DNA of 64,000 nucleotides from Alistipes sp. (GTDB lineage Bacteria; Bacteroidota; Bacteroidia; Bacteroidales; Rikenellaceae): the NCBI GenBank assembly GCA_017629035.1, contig JAGBXX010000023.1, forward strand, positions 124,001-188,000, in the 5' to 3' direction. The notes under the pieces were generated by a model. That model saw nothing but the letters and a program-made list of their open reading frames with translations, made no database searches and was not told the origin of the DNA. A program made the translations under genes and the position numbers. Below are positions 41,380 through 52,197 of this stretch, one piece after another; positions within the stretch are counted from its first letter, which is position 1, and each line of letters opens with the position of its first letter.

Positions 41380-42201
41380 ATGGATCTAATCCTACCATTC
41401 TTGCGAGATATCCACAACAACGACAACAATAAGTGGTATCTTGCAAACTCCCAGAGATACGTCGAAGCGTTCGACCGCAATGCTAAGTACATCGAGAAGC
41501 TCATTAGGCTTATCGGTGAGTTCGACCCTTCGATCTCACGCCTCAAGCTCTATCAGTGCAGTTTCAGCCTCATGCGTGATCAACGCATAAAGCTCGACGA
41601 CCGTGAGTTTAACGACTTTTTCAGCGGCAGCTTCACACGTGGTGGCAAGCATAGCGGCTATGCCAGCTACTACTACCAGATATCGCCCGAGCCTTCGAGC
41701 AGCGGAGGATCGTTTCTGGCTGTGGGCATCTACCGCCCCAACAAGGAGCTCATGGATTACATACGCCGAGAGATCACCAAGATGCCCGAGGAGTTCGACC
41801 AGATGGTCAAGAGCACAGGGTTTGAGCTATATCTCAAAGATGCATTGCTGCGTGTTCCTGGAGGCTTTAATGCAGACCCACGTTTTGAGCCATACATCTT
41901 CATGCGACACATGCTCCTAATACGCCGAGTGGATATATCATGGTTCGAGCAGGAGGATTGGTGCGAGCGCACTGCCGAGGTATTCAAGGAGTGTAAACCT
42001 TTTATCGACTTTTTGAACCGCACAATAGATCTCTACCGTGAGGAGAGCCCACTACCTGTGGGTCACGCCCTGCGTCCACTACGACGACTAAAGCGTGAAA
42101 CTATGCTTAGCAACGCAGACTCGATCATGGATCAGCGCAAGGAGTCTAAGGCACAATTTACCGATAATCTCAGTGAGATAGATAACAACATAGAGGATTA
42201 G
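41380..42201 (+). CDS. DUF2461 domain protein
   Basis: 273 residues. ILPFLRDIHNNDNNKWYLAN at the start, ISRLKLYQCSFSLMRDQR (the family's IYRDxRFS-like region) and FLAVGIYRPNKELMDYIRRE in the middle match DUF2461 (TIGR02453-like). Function of the family is unknown. Charged, soluble, no signal peptide. Separate unit between two terminators. Confidence 0.82.
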   Translation: MDLILPFLRDIHNNDNNKWYLANSQRYVEAFDRNAKYIEKLIRLIGEFDPSISRLKLYQCSFSLMRDQRIKLDDREFNDFFSGSFTRGGKHSGYASYYYQISPEPSSSGGSFLAVGIYRPNKELMDYIRREITKMPEEFDQMVKSTGFELYLKDALLRVPGGFNADPRFEPYIFMRHMLLIRRVDISWFEQEDWCERTAEVFKECKPFIDFLNRTIDLYREESPLPVGHALRPLRRLKRETMLSNADSIMDQRKESKAQFTDNLSEIDNNIED

Positions 42202-42224
42202 ATTATAATAGATCGAATCAAACC

Positions 42225-42268
42225 AAATCGCCATTAGTATAAATATGTATCTAATGGCGATTTTTTTG
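42225..42268 (+). terminator. terminator after the DUF2461 gene
   Basis: AAATCGCCATTAG and CTAATGGCGATTT stem with a T-run. Confidence 0.88.
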
Positions 42269-42343
42269 TTTATTTTGTACTTTTTATCATATAATGTTAA
42301 TAACTTATATGCGACATAACGAATTGATCTAAAAACTTCGATA

Positions 42344-42351
42344 TATCTTTG
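42344..42351 (+). promoter_or_regulatory. TAnnTTTG promoter box for the lipoprotein pair
   Basis: TATCTTTG with TTG about 18 nt upstream; 85-nt leader to 42437. Confidence 0.55.
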
Positions 42352-42436
42352 AACTATGTTTGCGAGATAATTGGTGTATACATATTTAATATATAAGAAC
42401 TAAACCTTATAAACTTTTAATAACTATCCTAAAAAG

Positions 42437-43678
42437 ATGAACAAAATTTTCAAAAGTGAATCCATTCTCTTTGCTGCACTATCACTACTCGTGATTGGTG
42501 GTTGTAGCAACGACGGACCACAGGACGAGCCAAATCCTACGCCTGTGCAGAGCGATGTAGAATTTAAAGTTGAGAGTCTTGAATACGACTCTGTAGAGGT
42601 GACCATCACTCCAAAGTCGGACGACGTAACCTACTACGCATTCCTTCACCCCGACACCGAGGAGTTCATGGGACGTGAAGAGGTTGAGATCTACGTTGAC
42701 CTTCGCTGGTCTGACTACTTTGAGGACTTCCTCACCTCGGGTGAGCAGACACTCAAGTTTCAGGGTCTTATAGGTCACTCATACTACCGTGTTGTCTACT
42801 TCGAGTTCGATGAGGCGACAGGCAACAAGGTGGGTAGCATCCACTACTCTGACCGCATAGCTACTCCCGACGCTCCAGAGGAGATTGACCTCGAGATTTC
42901 AGACATCAAGGGCATGTCGGCAAAGATCTCTGTGACACCTCCAACAGAGGATCTACGCTACTTTGTATGGGTGTACACAATGGACAACTACGAGCGCTAT
43001 CAGCACTCAAGCGATTATGAGTTGCTCAGCTACGACTACTCATACTGGGCATACGCATCGCAGATGTATGGCATCACTCTCGAGGAGATGATTGAGTTCG
43101 ACACCAACAAGGGTACAAAAACATATAGCACCGACGATTTCTTGCTCGTAGCCGAGTGGGATACCGAGTATCTCGTATGGGCTTACGGTGTAACAACATC
43201 GGGCGAGGTGACAACCAACATCACTCGTCGCACATTCAAGACTGCGGCTCCCGTGCCTTCAGACATGACATTTGAGGTACCAAACATCGACGTAACATGG
43301 TACGAGGAGGAGACTGCAGAGGGTCCTCTTCGTGGTTGGAGAGCTAAGGCAACAATCATCCCATCGAACAAGGAGGAGAGATATTTCGCCACAATCACCA
43401 ATAAGAACTGGTACGACTGGTATTTCACCGAGGATAACGACGGTCGTAGCGATGATGACTATATCATGAACCAGATTCTCTACAACGCACAGAAGCCATC
43501 TTCGGAGCTTCCAACGATGTTCAAGAGTGGCGATATCGAGTTTGACTGCTTCACCGAGCGTGAGATATTGCTCAAGCCAGATCGCGAGTATGCAGTATTC
43601 ATATTCGGTATGGACGACAATGGCGCAACAACAAGCCTCAATGTATATCCATTCACAACTGGCTCTATGCCTCAGTAA
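42437..43678 (+). CDS. surface lipoprotein with FN3/BACON-like domains
   Basis: 413 residues. Lipobox VIGGC (C23), then a short linker (SNDGPQDEPNPTP). Three beta-sandwich-like domains: first VEFKVESLEYDSVEVTITPK, second DLEISDIKGMSAKISVTPP, third MTFEVPNIDVTWY. Each follows the pattern V..ITP..DD..YYA..., an aromatic-rich module. Acidic residues are abundant after the lipid cysteine, as in lipoproteins exported to the surface of Bacteroidota. Paralog of the next gene. Confidence 0.72.
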   Translation: MNKIFKSESILFAALSLLVIGGCSNDGPQDEPNPTPVQSDVEFKVESLEYDSVEVTITPKSDDVTYYAFLHPDTEEFMGREEVEIYVDLRWSDYFEDFLTSGEQTLKFQGLIGHSYYRVVYFEFDEATGNKVGSIHYSDRIATPDAPEEIDLEISDIKGMSAKISVTPPTEDLRYFVWVYTMDNYERYQHSSDYELLSYDYSYWAYASQMYGITLEEMIEFDTNKGTKTYSTDDFLLVAEWDTEYLVWAYGVTTSGEVTTNITRRTFKTAAPVPSDMTFEVPNIDVTWYEEETAEGPLRGWRAKATIIPSNKEERYFATITNKNWYDWYFTEDNDGRSDDDYIMNQILYNAQKPSSELPTMFKSGDIEFDCFTEREILLKPDREYAVFIFGMDDNGATTSLNVYPFTTGSMPQ

Positions 43679-43706
43679 TATACTAACCTAAAAATACTAA
43701 AACACC

Positions 43707-45944
43707 ATGAAAAGATTTTTAACTCATTCAATGTGGGTATTGCTTGCAGCTGCGCTCTTCACCACAGCCTGCAACGACACCCCCGAACCAGAACCAGAGC
43801 CAAAACCAGAGACTAAGCTCGAGTTGGCATTTAGCGCTGGCGAGGTGACATCGTCATCTATCGCATTTACAATCACACCAAACATCGACGATGCAACATA
43901 CTATGCTGCACTCTACCCTGCTGCCAAGCTCGGCTCTGAGCGTGATATCGCTGTCGAGGCGGCACTCCTCACTATGGAGCAGTCGTACACAGGCAAGCAG
44001 ACTATCCTCACCGAGGAGCTCGATGCAGAGAGCGAGTACAAAGCCCTCTACTTTGGCTACGACGCCGAGGCTAAGACCTACACAACAGAGTTCTTCGTGA
44101 GCGAGGCTATCAAGACCGCAGATTTCGAGATCAACGAGAGCCTCGAGGCTGAGTATGTTGCCGAGAGCGCTACATGGCGTGATGCACAGGTTAGCATCAC
44201 TCCATCGGACAACTCTATGGAGTACATCGTGGGTATCATGGAGCGTGCAGAGTGGGATGAGCTCTACGCAGCAGACCCTGCATCAATCGTAACTGAGCGC
44301 ATCCGTCTTTGGGAGCTCGACCTCGAGTATGGCTTGGAGATCTACCCTGACCTCGACACATGGCAGAAGTACATGCAGCTCTACCAGCAGAGCGGTGCTC
44401 AGACTCTCTACGCCAGCGACTACTACAATCTACGTTGGAGCAGCGACTATGTAATGTATGCATTCGGCATGAACGACGAGGGTTACCAGACTACTGATGT
44501 TATTATTGTTGAGTTCTCAACAACAACACCTGAGGCTTCGTCTAACTCAATATCTATCACACTTGACCAGGTATCAGAGGGCGCAGTAGCATTCACTGTT
44601 AACGCATCTAACAACGATCCATACTTCGTATCTATCCAGGATAAGCGCTATGTAGAGCGTTTTGGCGAGGGTAAGCAGGAGTCATGGGAGGATATGATCT
44701 GGGATCTCACATTCAGCAAGACTGACGACCAGATTGCAGCAAACATCTTCAACGGCACCCAGGAGCTCACAAACGAGTCTATCAACAAGAGCCTTAACAA
44801 ACTCAACGAGTACCAGATTCTTGTATGGGGCTTCAACGAGGGTCCTACTACCGAGGTTTATATCTCTGATGTATTCAAGCCAGAGGCTGAGGTTGTCGAG
44901 GTTAACCTTTGGTTGCAGATCGACGAGGTTACACACCAGAGTGTGACTTGCTCAGTTGAGACAAATGTCGACGATGCTACATACTACGCTGCATGCATCA
45001 CTGCCGAGCAGTTTGGCGACGACTACGGCTCAACATACTTCTACGAGGTTTTGGCAAACGTGCCTGAGCTCTACACTGGCTCACAGACTCTCACGTTCGA
45101 GGGTCTTAACCCTGAGTCGGACTACTATGTTGTAGCATTTGGTTACAATGCAGAGCTTGGCGAGGCTACTACATTCCTTGAGTATGAGTATGTACGCACA
45201 ATGCCTACACCATCTGACGGTCTCTTCACCATCGCCGTTACCGACATCACTTGGCGTGATGCTGTGATCTCTGTTGCTACAGAGCTCAACGATGGCTACA
45301 TCTTCGGCATCTACACTACTGAGGAGTTCGCAGCTACCACACCTGAGGATATCCTTGCAAAGCGCCGCTCTATTTGGGAGGACTATGCAGCATCATACGG
45401 CAGCGCTTGGACTGACTTCATGGGTTATGATATGAAGTACGGCAACAAGACTCTCTACGCAAAGGATGATATCCAGAAGCTTCGTTGGGCTACAGACTAC
45501 GTATTCTACTGCATCGCTTTGGATGCAGAGGGTAATGCCGTGTCACAGATGGCAACAAAGGAGTTCAAAACTGCTACACCTGAGGCATCTGACTGCACAT
45601 TTGATATCTCTATCGACTCGATGACAAAGTCATCTGTAAACTTCACAGTTACACCTTCTGACCCTAATGCTCAGTACTACGTGACTGTTCAGCGTACATC
45701 GGTATTGGGATCTTATGGCCCAGATCAGGCAAACTCTTACGACGACCTTATCGAGTACCTTATCCCTGACTACGACAACCAGATCGAGCAGCGTCTGTTT
45801 ACTGGCACAAAGTCTATTTCTAACTCACAGCTCAACAACTCTGTTAGCGGCTTCTACGAGTACAAGATTGTTGTATGGGGCTTCGACAATGGTCCTACAA
45901 CTACAGTCTTCATGTCAGAGGCTTTCAAGCCAACTGATCAGTAG
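43707..45944 (+). CDS. large surface lipoprotein, internal duplication of three-domain module
   Basis: 745 residues. Signal with lipobox TTAC (C22) and an EPEPEPKPE linker. Six beta-sandwich-like domains arranged as two copies of a three-domain module (about 38-388 and 389-742). Matching landmarks are DDATYYAALYPA and DDATYYAACITA, ATWRDAQVSITP and ITWRDAVISVAT, and YQILVWGFNEGPTTEVY and YKIVVWGFDNGPTTTVF. The preceding gene encodes one such module. Probably binds a ligand at the cell surface; no enzyme motif. Confidence 0.74.
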   Translation: MKRFLTHSMWVLLAAALFTTACNDTPEPEPEPKPETKLELAFSAGEVTSSSIAFTITPNIDDATYYAALYPAAKLGSERDIAVEAALLTMEQSYTGKQTILTEELDAESEYKALYFGYDAEAKTYTTEFFVSEAIKTADFEINESLEAEYVAESATWRDAQVSITPSDNSMEYIVGIMERAEWDELYAADPASIVTERIRLWELDLEYGLEIYPDLDTWQKYMQLYQQSGAQTLYASDYYNLRWSSDYVMYAFGMNDEGYQTTDVIIVEFSTTTPEASSNSISITLDQVSEGAVAFTVNASNNDPYFVSIQDKRYVERFGEGKQESWEDMIWDLTFSKTDDQIAANIFNGTQELTNESINKSLNKLNEYQILVWGFNEGPTTEVYISDVFKPEAEVVEVNLWLQIDEVTHQSVTCSVETNVDDATYYAACITAEQFGDDYGSTYFYEVLANVPELYTGSQTLTFEGLNPESDYYVVAFGYNAELGEATTFLEYEYVRTMPTPSDGLFTIAVTDITWRDAVISVATELNDGYIFGIYTTEEFAATTPEDILAKRRSIWEDYAASYGSAWTDFMGYDMKYGNKTLYAKDDIQKLRWATDYVFYCIALDAEGNAVSQMATKEFKTATPEASDCTFDISIDSMTKSSVNFTVTPSDPNAQYYVTVQRTSVLGSYGPDQANSYDDLIEYLIPDYDNQIEQRLFTGTKSISNSQLNNSVSGFYEYKIVVWGFDNGPTTTVFMSEAFKPTDQ

Positions 45945-45966
45945 TATTCCGACTAATGATACAAAA

Positions 45967-46000
45967 ATATCCCGCCTGAGCAGTTCAGGCGGGATATTTA
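45967..46000. terminator. bidirectional terminator between convergent genes
   Basis: ATATCCCGCCTGA and TCAGGCGGGATAT, 13-bp stem with GCAGT loop, between the lipoprotein gene and gpmI. Confidence 0.9.
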
Positions 46001-46018
46001 TTATATGTAGCTCGACGA

Positions 46019-47545
46019 CTACTTGTACTCTACGAGTGACTCACCAGTCATCTCAGCAGGCTTTGCAAGACCCATGAGATCGAGAACCGTAGGAGCAACA
46101 TCGGCAAGGATACCATCCTTAACCTTTGCAACACGATCCGACACTACAACAATAGGCACTGGGTTGAGCGAGTGCGCAGTGTTAGGTGTGCCATCAGCAT
46201 TTACGGCGTTGTCAGCATTACCATGGTCGGCAATCTGAACAACCTCGTAGCCATTAGCCTTAGCAGCCTCAACAACATCCTTAACACACTCGTCGACAGC
46301 CTTAACAGCCTTCTCGATAGCCTCGTACACACCTGTATGACCCACCATGTCGCCATTAGCAAAGTTCAAGCAGATGAAGTCGTACTTCTGCTCACCGAGA
46401 GCCTCGACCAACTTATCCTTAACCTCGTAAGCTGACATCTCTGGCTGAAGGTCGTATGTAGCAACCTTTGGCGAAGCTACCAAGATACGCTCCTCATTGG
46501 CAAACTCCTCCTCACGGCCACCGTTAAGGAAGAATGTAACGTGTGCATACTTCTCGGTCTCGGCAATACGCAACTGCTTCAAGCCCTGCGCTGCAACATA
46601 CTCACCGATGGTATTTGCAACATTCTCCTTATCGAAGAGGATGTGCAAGCCCTGGAACTTAGCATCGTATGGAGTCATACAGCAGTAGTACAAAGGCATG
46701 GTGTGCATACCCTCCTCAGGCATATCCTGCTGAGTAAGCACGATAGTAAGCTCCTTGGCACGATCGTTACGGTAGTTGAAGAAGATAACTACGTCGTTAG
46801 GCTTGATAGTGCCGATAGCATTGCCCTCGGCGTCAACATTAATGATAGGATTAACAAACTCGTCGGTAACACCCTCGTCGTACGACTTCTGCATAGCTGC
46901 AACCATATCTGTCGACTTCTCACCTACGCCATTTACAAGCTGGTCGTAAGCAATCTTAACACGCTCCCAACGCTTATCACGATCCATAGCATAGTAGCGA
47001 CCGATGATCGAAGCAATCTTACCTGTCGACTTAGCCATGTGCTCCTCAAGAGCTGCGATAAAGCCCTTACCGCTACGTGGGTCAGTATCACGACCATCCA
47101 TGAAGCAGTGTACATAGGTATTCTCGATACCGTAGTGCTTAGAGATATCACATAGTTTGAAGAGGTGGTCGAGTGATGAGTGAACACCACCATCAGATAC
47201 AAGACCCATGAAGTGAACATTCACACCATTTGCCTTGGCATACTCAAAGGCAGCAACAATCTCCTTGTTCTCAAGGATAGAGTTATCACGGCATGCACGA
47301 TTAATCTTCACCAAATCCTGGTATACAACACGACCAGCACCAATATTGAGGTGACCCACCTCAGAATTACCCATCTGACCCTCAGGCAAACCTACGTTCT
47401 CGCCGTCAGTTTTGAGCTCAGCATGGGGGTATGCAGCAGTCATTTGATTGATATACTCAGGGTTGGTTGAGTAGATAACGTCCGACTTAGTGTGGTCGCC
47501 ATTGCCCCAACCATCCAAAATCATCAATAAAACTTTATTGCTCAT
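46019..47545 (-). CDS. gpmI: 2,3-bisphosphoglycerate-independent phosphoglycerate mutase
   Basis: 508 residues, normal length. Alkaline-phosphatase fold: [10 protein letters not shown] (metal Asp), [12 protein letters not shown] with the catalytic Ser, [10 protein letters not shown], and [11 protein letters not shown] near the C-terminus. Glycolysis step 3-PG to 2-PG using Mn. Downstream of alaS with a 26-nt gap, same strand, so probably one operon. Confidence 0.97.
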   Translation of the reverse strand: MSNKVLLMILDGWGNGDHTKSDVIYSTNPEYINQMTAAYPHAELKTDGENVGLPEGQMGNSEVGHLNIGAGRVVYQDLVKINRACRDNSILENKEIVAAFEYAKANGVNVHFMGLVSDGGVHSSLDHLFKLCDISKHYGIENTYVHCFMDGRDTDPRSGKGFIAALEEHMAKSTGKIASIIGRYYAMDRDKRWERVKIAYDQLVNGVGEKSTDMVAAMQKSYDEGVTDEFVNPIINVDAEGNAIGTIKPNDVVIFFNYRNDRAKELTIVLTQQDMPEEGMHTMPLYYCCMTPYDAKFQGLHILFDKENVANTIGEYVAAQGLKQLRIAETEKYAHVTFFLNGGREEEFANEERILVASPKVATYDLQPEMSAYEVKDKLVEALGEQKYDFICLNFANGDMVGHTGVYEAIEKAVKAVDECVKDVVEAAKANGYEVVQIADHGNADNAVNADGTPNTAHSLNPVPIVVVSDRVAKVKDGILADVAPTVLDLMGLAKPAEMTGESLVEYK

Positions 47546-47571
47546 AATATTAACAGTTCTAACCTAATTTC

Positions 47572-50187
47572 TTACTTAACTTTCTCCATGATAAGCTCTA
47601 CAGCCTTATCAACAGCTGCCTGCAAGCCATCAGGATTCTTACCACCAGCAGTAGCATAGTGCTTCTGACCACCGCCACCACCATTCATCAACTTAGCAGC
47701 CTCACGAACAGTAGCACCTGCATCTACACCGAGAGCTACGATATCATCCGAGAGCATGATGTTGAGTGTTGGCTTGCCATCAGAGAGGTTACCAACAATC
47801 ATCACAAGACGCTCTGATACACGCTGACGCAAAGCAAATGCCAAATCCTTCATAACCTCAGGCTGGAACTTTGTAAGTCGAGAGATAAGCATGATGCCAT
47901 CCTTTGGCTGTACTGTTGATGCGATGTGCTCAGCAAGTGATGTAACCTTCTCCTTACGCATCTCCTCGATCTCACGACCAAGAGCTGCGTTGCTCTCAAC
48001 CATCTTCTCGATAGCCTGAACAATCTTTGGGCTACGGATAATCTGCTCAACAGAGCCGATAACATCCTGTGCAGCATAAACCATGCTCTCAGCAGCCTCG
48101 CCTGTAACAGCCTCGATACGACGTACACCAGCAGAGATAGCGCTCTCAGATACAATCTTGAACAAACCGATAGTACCTGTTGCAGATGTATGGGTACCAC
48201 CACAAAGCTCAGTCGAAGGACCGAAGTTCACGATACGTACCTTGTCACCATACTTCTCACCAAAGAGCATGATTGCGCCAGCTGCCTCAGCCTCGGCCAT
48301 TGTAGCCTCACGGTTCTCGACGAGTGGGTAGTTAGTACGGATAAGCTTGTTCACAAGGCGCTCAACCTCACGAATCTCCTCAGGCGTTACCTTCTGGAAG
48401 TGTGAGAAGTCGAAACGCAAGCCCTGAGGTGTCACCATAGAACCCTTCTGCTCAACGTGAGTACCAAGGACTGTGCGCAATGCATAGTCTACAAGGTGGG
48501 TTGCAGTATGGTTGTTTGCAGCCTTCTGGCGTGCATCAGCATTTACAACAGCACGGAACTCAGCTGCAGGGTTCTCAGGGAGCTGCTTAGCGATATGGAT
48601 GATAAGACCATTCTCCTTCTCAGTAGCGATGATCTCAATCTTCTCGTTAGCGTTCTCGATATAACCAATATCACCAATCTGACCACCAGAGTTACCATAG
48701 AATGGAGTGTGGTCGAATACAAGCTGGTATGTCACATTGTTCTTGCTCTTAACACGGCGGTAGCGAGCAATGCGAATATCTGCCTCGAGGTTGTCGTAGC
48801 CGATAAACTCGCTCTCGGCGATTGTCATAATCTCCTGCCAGTCGTCGATATCCTGCTGAGCAGCATTACGTGAACGCTCCTTCTGCACCTGAAGCTCCTT
48901 CTCGAACTCCTCGATATCTACCTCAACACCCTGCTCCTTAGCGATAAGCTCGGTAAGGTCGATAGGGAAGCCATAAGTGTCGTACAACACGAAAGCATCC
49001 TTACCTGAGATCTTGCCGTTAGCAGACTTCTTAATCACACCCTCAAGCAAGTTGATACCTGTTGCGAGTGTGCGGAGGAATGATGCCTCCTCCTCCTCGA
49101 TAACACGCTCGATGAGTGTCTGCTGAGCAACGAGCTCTGGGAACTGGTGACCCATCTGCTTAACAAGGCCGTCTACGAGCTTGCAGATAAATGGCTCGTT
49201 GAAGCCGAGGTATGTGTAGCCGTAGCGTACTGCACGGCGCAAGATACGACGGATAACATAACCTGCCTTAGCATTTGCAGGAAGCTGACCATCGGCAATA
49301 GAGAATGAGATTGCACGCAAGTGGTCAGCAATAACACGCATAGCCACGTCGCACTTCTCATCCTTACCATACTCCTTACCCGAAAGCGCAGCGATGCGAG
49401 CGATAGTTGGCTGGAAAACGTCAGTATCGTAGTTTGACTTCTTACCCTGCAAAATCATGCAAAGACGCTCAAAGCCCATACCTGTATCTACGTTCTTTGC
49501 TGGAAGTGGCTCGAGCGAACCATTAGCCTTGCGGTTGTACTGCATGAATACAAGGTTCCAGATCTCGATAACCTGTGGGTGGCTCATGTTGACCATCTCA
49601 CGACCAGGGATCTTAGCTACCTCCTCCGCGTCACGCAAGTCGAAGTGGATCTCGCTACATGGACCGCAAGGACCTGTCTCGCCCATCTCCCAGAAGTTAT
49701 CCTTCTTGTTACCACGGATGATGTGGTCCTCGGGCAAGAACTGCTTCCAGTAGTCGTAAGCCTCCTGGTCGAAGGCTACACCATCCTCCTGGCTACCCTC
49801 GAACACTGTAGCATACATACGGCTCTTGTCGAGTTTGTACACCTCAGTGAGAAGCTCCCATGCCCACTCGATTGCCTCCTTCTTGAAATAGTCGCCATAC
49901 GACCAGTTGCCGAGCATCTCGAACATTGTGTGGTGATAGGTATCGTGACCTACCTCCTCCAAGTCGTTGTGCTTACCCGACACACGAAGACACTTCTGAG
50001 TATCTGCCACACGAGGGAACTTGCGGGGAGCGTTGCCCAAGAAGATATCCTTGAACTGGTTCATACCCGCATTTGTAAACATCAATGTAGGATCATTCTT
50101 TACGACCATAGGAGCCGATGGAACGATCTCGTGACCCTTCGATGCGAAGAAGTCTAAGAATGCTTGTCTAACCTTATTTGAATCCAT
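47572..50187 (-). CDS. alaS: alanyl-tRNA synthetase
   Basis: 871 residues. Class II core with [16 protein letters not shown] and [15 protein letters not shown], the editing-domain zinc motifs NNHTATHLV and [12 protein letters not shown], and the C-terminal C-Ala domain rich in Gly ([17 protein letters not shown]). Charges tRNA-Ala and clears mischarged serine/glycine. Highly biased codons. Promoter box on the minus strand (plus coordinates 50227-50234). Confidence 0.98.
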   Translation of the reverse strand: MDSNKVRQAFLDFFASKGHEIVPSAPMVVKNDPTLMFTNAGMNQFKDIFLGNAPRKFPRVADTQKCLRVSGKHNDLEEVGHDTYHHTMFEMLGNWSYGDYFKKEAIEWAWELLTEVYKLDKSRMYATVFEGSQEDGVAFDQEAYDYWKQFLPEDHIIRGNKKDNFWEMGETGPCGPCSEIHFDLRDAEEVAKIPGREMVNMSHPQVIEIWNLVFMQYNRKANGSLEPLPAKNVDTGMGFERLCMILQGKKSNYDTDVFQPTIARIAALSGKEYGKDEKCDVAMRVIADHLRAISFSIADGQLPANAKAGYVIRRILRRAVRYGYTYLGFNEPFICKLVDGLVKQMGHQFPELVAQQTLIERVIEEEEASFLRTLATGINLLEGVIKKSANGKISGKDAFVLYDTYGFPIDLTELIAKEQGVEVDIEEFEKELQVQKERSRNAAQQDIDDWQEIMTIAESEFIGYDNLEADIRIARYRRVKSKNNVTYQLVFDHTPFYGNSGGQIGDIGYIENANEKIEIIATEKENGLIIHIAKQLPENPAAEFRAVVNADARQKAANNHTATHLVDYALRTVLGTHVEQKGSMVTPQGLRFDFSHFQKVTPEEIREVERLVNKLIRTNYPLVENREATMAEAEAAGAIMLFGEKYGDKVRIVNFGPSTELCGGTHTSATGTIGLFKIVSESAISAGVRRIEAVTGEAAESMVYAAQDVIGSVEQIIRSPKIVQAIEKMVESNAALGREIEEMRKEKVTSLAEHIASTVQPKDGIMLISRLTKFQPEVMKDLAFALRQRVSERLVMIVGNLSDGKPTLNIMLSDDIVALGVDAGATVREAAKLMNGGGGGQKHYATAGGKNPDGLQAAVDKAVELIMEKVK

Positions 50188-50226
50188 ATTTTGTATGATT
50201 ATTTATATCTATTTTTAAATCGGTTG

Positions 50227-50234
50227 CAAAATTA
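50227..50234 (-). promoter_or_regulatory. TAnnTTTG promoter box for alaS-gpmI
   Basis: Minus strand TAATTTTG, 39 nt before the alaS ATG; interleaved with the -33 element (TTGC) of the divergent promoter. Confidence 0.5.
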
Positions 50235-50247
50235 AACAAATTTTCCT

Positions 50248-50255
50248 TATCTTTG
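50248..50255 (+). promoter_or_regulatory. TAnnTTTG promoter box for the M23 peptidase pair
   Basis: TATCTTTG with TTGC 20 nt upstream; 39 nt before 50295. Confidence 0.6.
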
Positions 50256-50294
50256 TTTCGTCAAACCGACTTTTTTAATATTTTTATTTAAAAG

Positions 50295-51233
50295 ATGAGC
50301 AGTGATAAATTTAACAGATTAAAGTTTGAGCCAAACAACTGGTCCAAAGGGGCTAGAATAGCGTTCAAATTGTTTGTTGCGATGATCATTGCTGCTCTGA
50401 GCAACATCATCATTTCGACATGGTGGGAGACACCTAAAATGTCGAGCATTCGCCGTGACAACAGACGTTTAGAGAAACGATACGAGATTCTCCAGGGCAA
50501 GATTGCATCGGCCGAGCGAACACTCGCCGACATCAAACATCGTGACCAGTATGTCTATCGCCCACTTTTGGGTATCGACACACTCAACCTGCCTGTGGTA
50601 TACTCAGACTATGTAGATAGCAAATACGAGCATCTGCAGGATGACGAGTACTATGGCGAGTTGACAATATCGACTTGGAAGAGCATGGATAGGCTCATGC
50701 GTAAGATTTACTACTCATCGCTTGCTCTGGATGCCACTCAGAAACTCGCCGAGAACAAGACCGAGTACTCATCAATCATCCCTGCCATATGGCCTATCGA
50801 CCGCACACGACTCAAAAATGTGAGCAGTCTTTATGGCATGCGTAACCACCCCACACTCGGAATTATGCGTATGCACGAGGGTGTCGACCTCACAGCGCCT
50901 ATCGGAACGGCTGTTTATGCCACCGGCAACGGTACTGTCAGCCAGTCGCAGACACGCAACGGATATGGTGAGCTTATCGAGATTGACCACGGATTTGGCT
51001 ACAAGACTCGCTACGCACACCTCTCTGCACGTTTTGTCAAGCCTGGCGAGAAGGTTACTCGTGGACAGGTGATTGGCGAGGTGGGCAACACAGGTGTATC
51101 GTCGGGACCTCACCTACACTATGAGGTACGCTATCGTGAGAGCTCGGTTAACCCTATCCACTTCTTCAACAAGGATATGTCGGCCGAGGCATACAAGGAG
51201 CTCATGGAACAGATCGAAAAGTCGTCTAAATAG
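50295..51233 (+). CDS. M23 family metallopeptidase, membrane anchored (first of pair)
   Basis: 312 residues. One membrane helix (about 24-44), a coiled segment (RRDNRRLEKRYEILQGKIAS), then an M23/LytM domain: GMRNHPTLGIMRMHEGVDLT with the metal-binding H and D (about 193-205) and PHLHYEVRYR (HxH at about 273-275). Zinc residues complete, so likely an active peptidoglycan endopeptidase or an activator. Immediately followed by a paralog. Confidence 0.92.
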   Translation: MSSDKFNRLKFEPNNWSKGARIAFKLFVAMIIAALSNIIISTWWETPKMSSIRRDNRRLEKRYEILQGKIASAERTLADIKHRDQYVYRPLLGIDTLNLPVVYSDYVDSKYEHLQDDEYYGELTISTWKSMDRLMRKIYYSSLALDATQKLAENKTEYSSIIPAIWPIDRTRLKNVSSLYGMRNHPTLGIMRMHEGVDLTAPIGTAVYATGNGTVSQSQTRNGYGELIEIDHGFGYKTRYAHLSARFVKPGEKVTRGQVIGEVGNTGVSSGPHLHYEVRYRESSVNPIHFFNKDMSAEAYKELMEQIEKSSK

Positions 51234-52196
51234 TTGATTATGAAAGCACAAAAAACATCATCAAATAGAGCCAAAGTGGCAAGACGACAATATATGCGTC
51301 GTATAATGCCAAACCTTTACCGAGGTCTGGTGTGGGCCGCTATGATTATCGGCTGGTACGTGGTATTCACTCTAGCAATCGACATGCCCGCAGAGTACAA
51401 ACTCCGACACTCTGTCGATGATATGCGCACTGAGTACGAGAAACTCGAGAAACGATACAAGAATCTCTCATTGGTGCTCGACAATGTAGAGGAGCGTGAC
51501 AAAAATGTGTTCCGCAAGCTATTCCAGTCAGACCCTTACGATCTGAATGCTAAGGATGAGAATACACGTAGTGAGCTCAACGCCCAGCTAATGGAGATGA
51601 GCAATGCCAATTTGCAGGATATTCTCACATCGAGAGTGAGGAGCGTAAACCAGCAGGTGGAGCGCCTTATGAACTCATACGAGGAGTTTGGCGACGCTGT
51701 GGTTCATGACCACATGACGATTAGCTGTATCCCCTCAATCCAGCCAGTAAACAATAGCAGACTAACTCTGCTTGCGTCGGGTAAAAAACCTTTAATTAAC
51801 CCATTCCATCGTTCTATGACTGAGCACCATGGAGTAGATTACCTCGTACCCGAAGGAACAGCTGTTTTTGCCACCGCCGACGGCCGTATCGAGAACCTCT
51901 CGGAGAAGAATTCGACCAACGGCAAGTCGATAACCATAGACCATGGCAATGGCTACAAAACCACCTACTCTCACCTCCTCGATATTCGTGTATCGGAGGG
52001 TGAGCGAGTGAAGCGTGGCGACATCATCGCTCTATCTGGAAATAGCGGTCTTTCGTTTGCCCCACACCTCCACTACGAGGTGAGCCTTTATGGCACTCGT
52101 GTTGACCCTGTTCACTACTTCTTCATGGAACTCTCGGCTGAGGACTACCAGCGCATAATTCGCATTGCTCTATCAAGTATGCAATCATTCGATTAG
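51234..52196 (+). CDS. M23 family metallopeptidase, membrane anchored (second of pair)
   Basis: 320 residues. Same layout as the upstream paralog: membrane helix (about 33-51), coiled coil (RTEYEKLEKRYKNLSLVLDN) and LytM domain with EHHGVDYLVPEGTAV and APHLHYEVSLYG, zinc ligands intact. The pair probably functions together in cell-wall remodelling. A gap of 0 nt suggests translational coupling. Confidence 0.92.
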   Translation: MIMKAQKTSSNRAKVARRQYMRRIMPNLYRGLVWAAMIIGWYVVFTLAIDMPAEYKLRHSVDDMRTEYEKLEKRYKNLSLVLDNVEERDKNVFRKLFQSDPYDLNAKDENTRSELNAQLMEMSNANLQDILTSRVRSVNQQVERLMNSYEEFGDAVVHDHMTISCIPSIQPVNNSRLTLLASGKKPLINPFHRSMTEHHGVDYLVPEGTAVFATADGRIENLSEKNSTNGKSITIDHGNGYKTTYSHLLDIRVSEGERVKRGDIIALSGNSGLSFAPHLHYEVSLYGTRVDPVHYFFMELSAEDYQRIIRIALSSMQSFD

Positions 52197-52197
52197 T

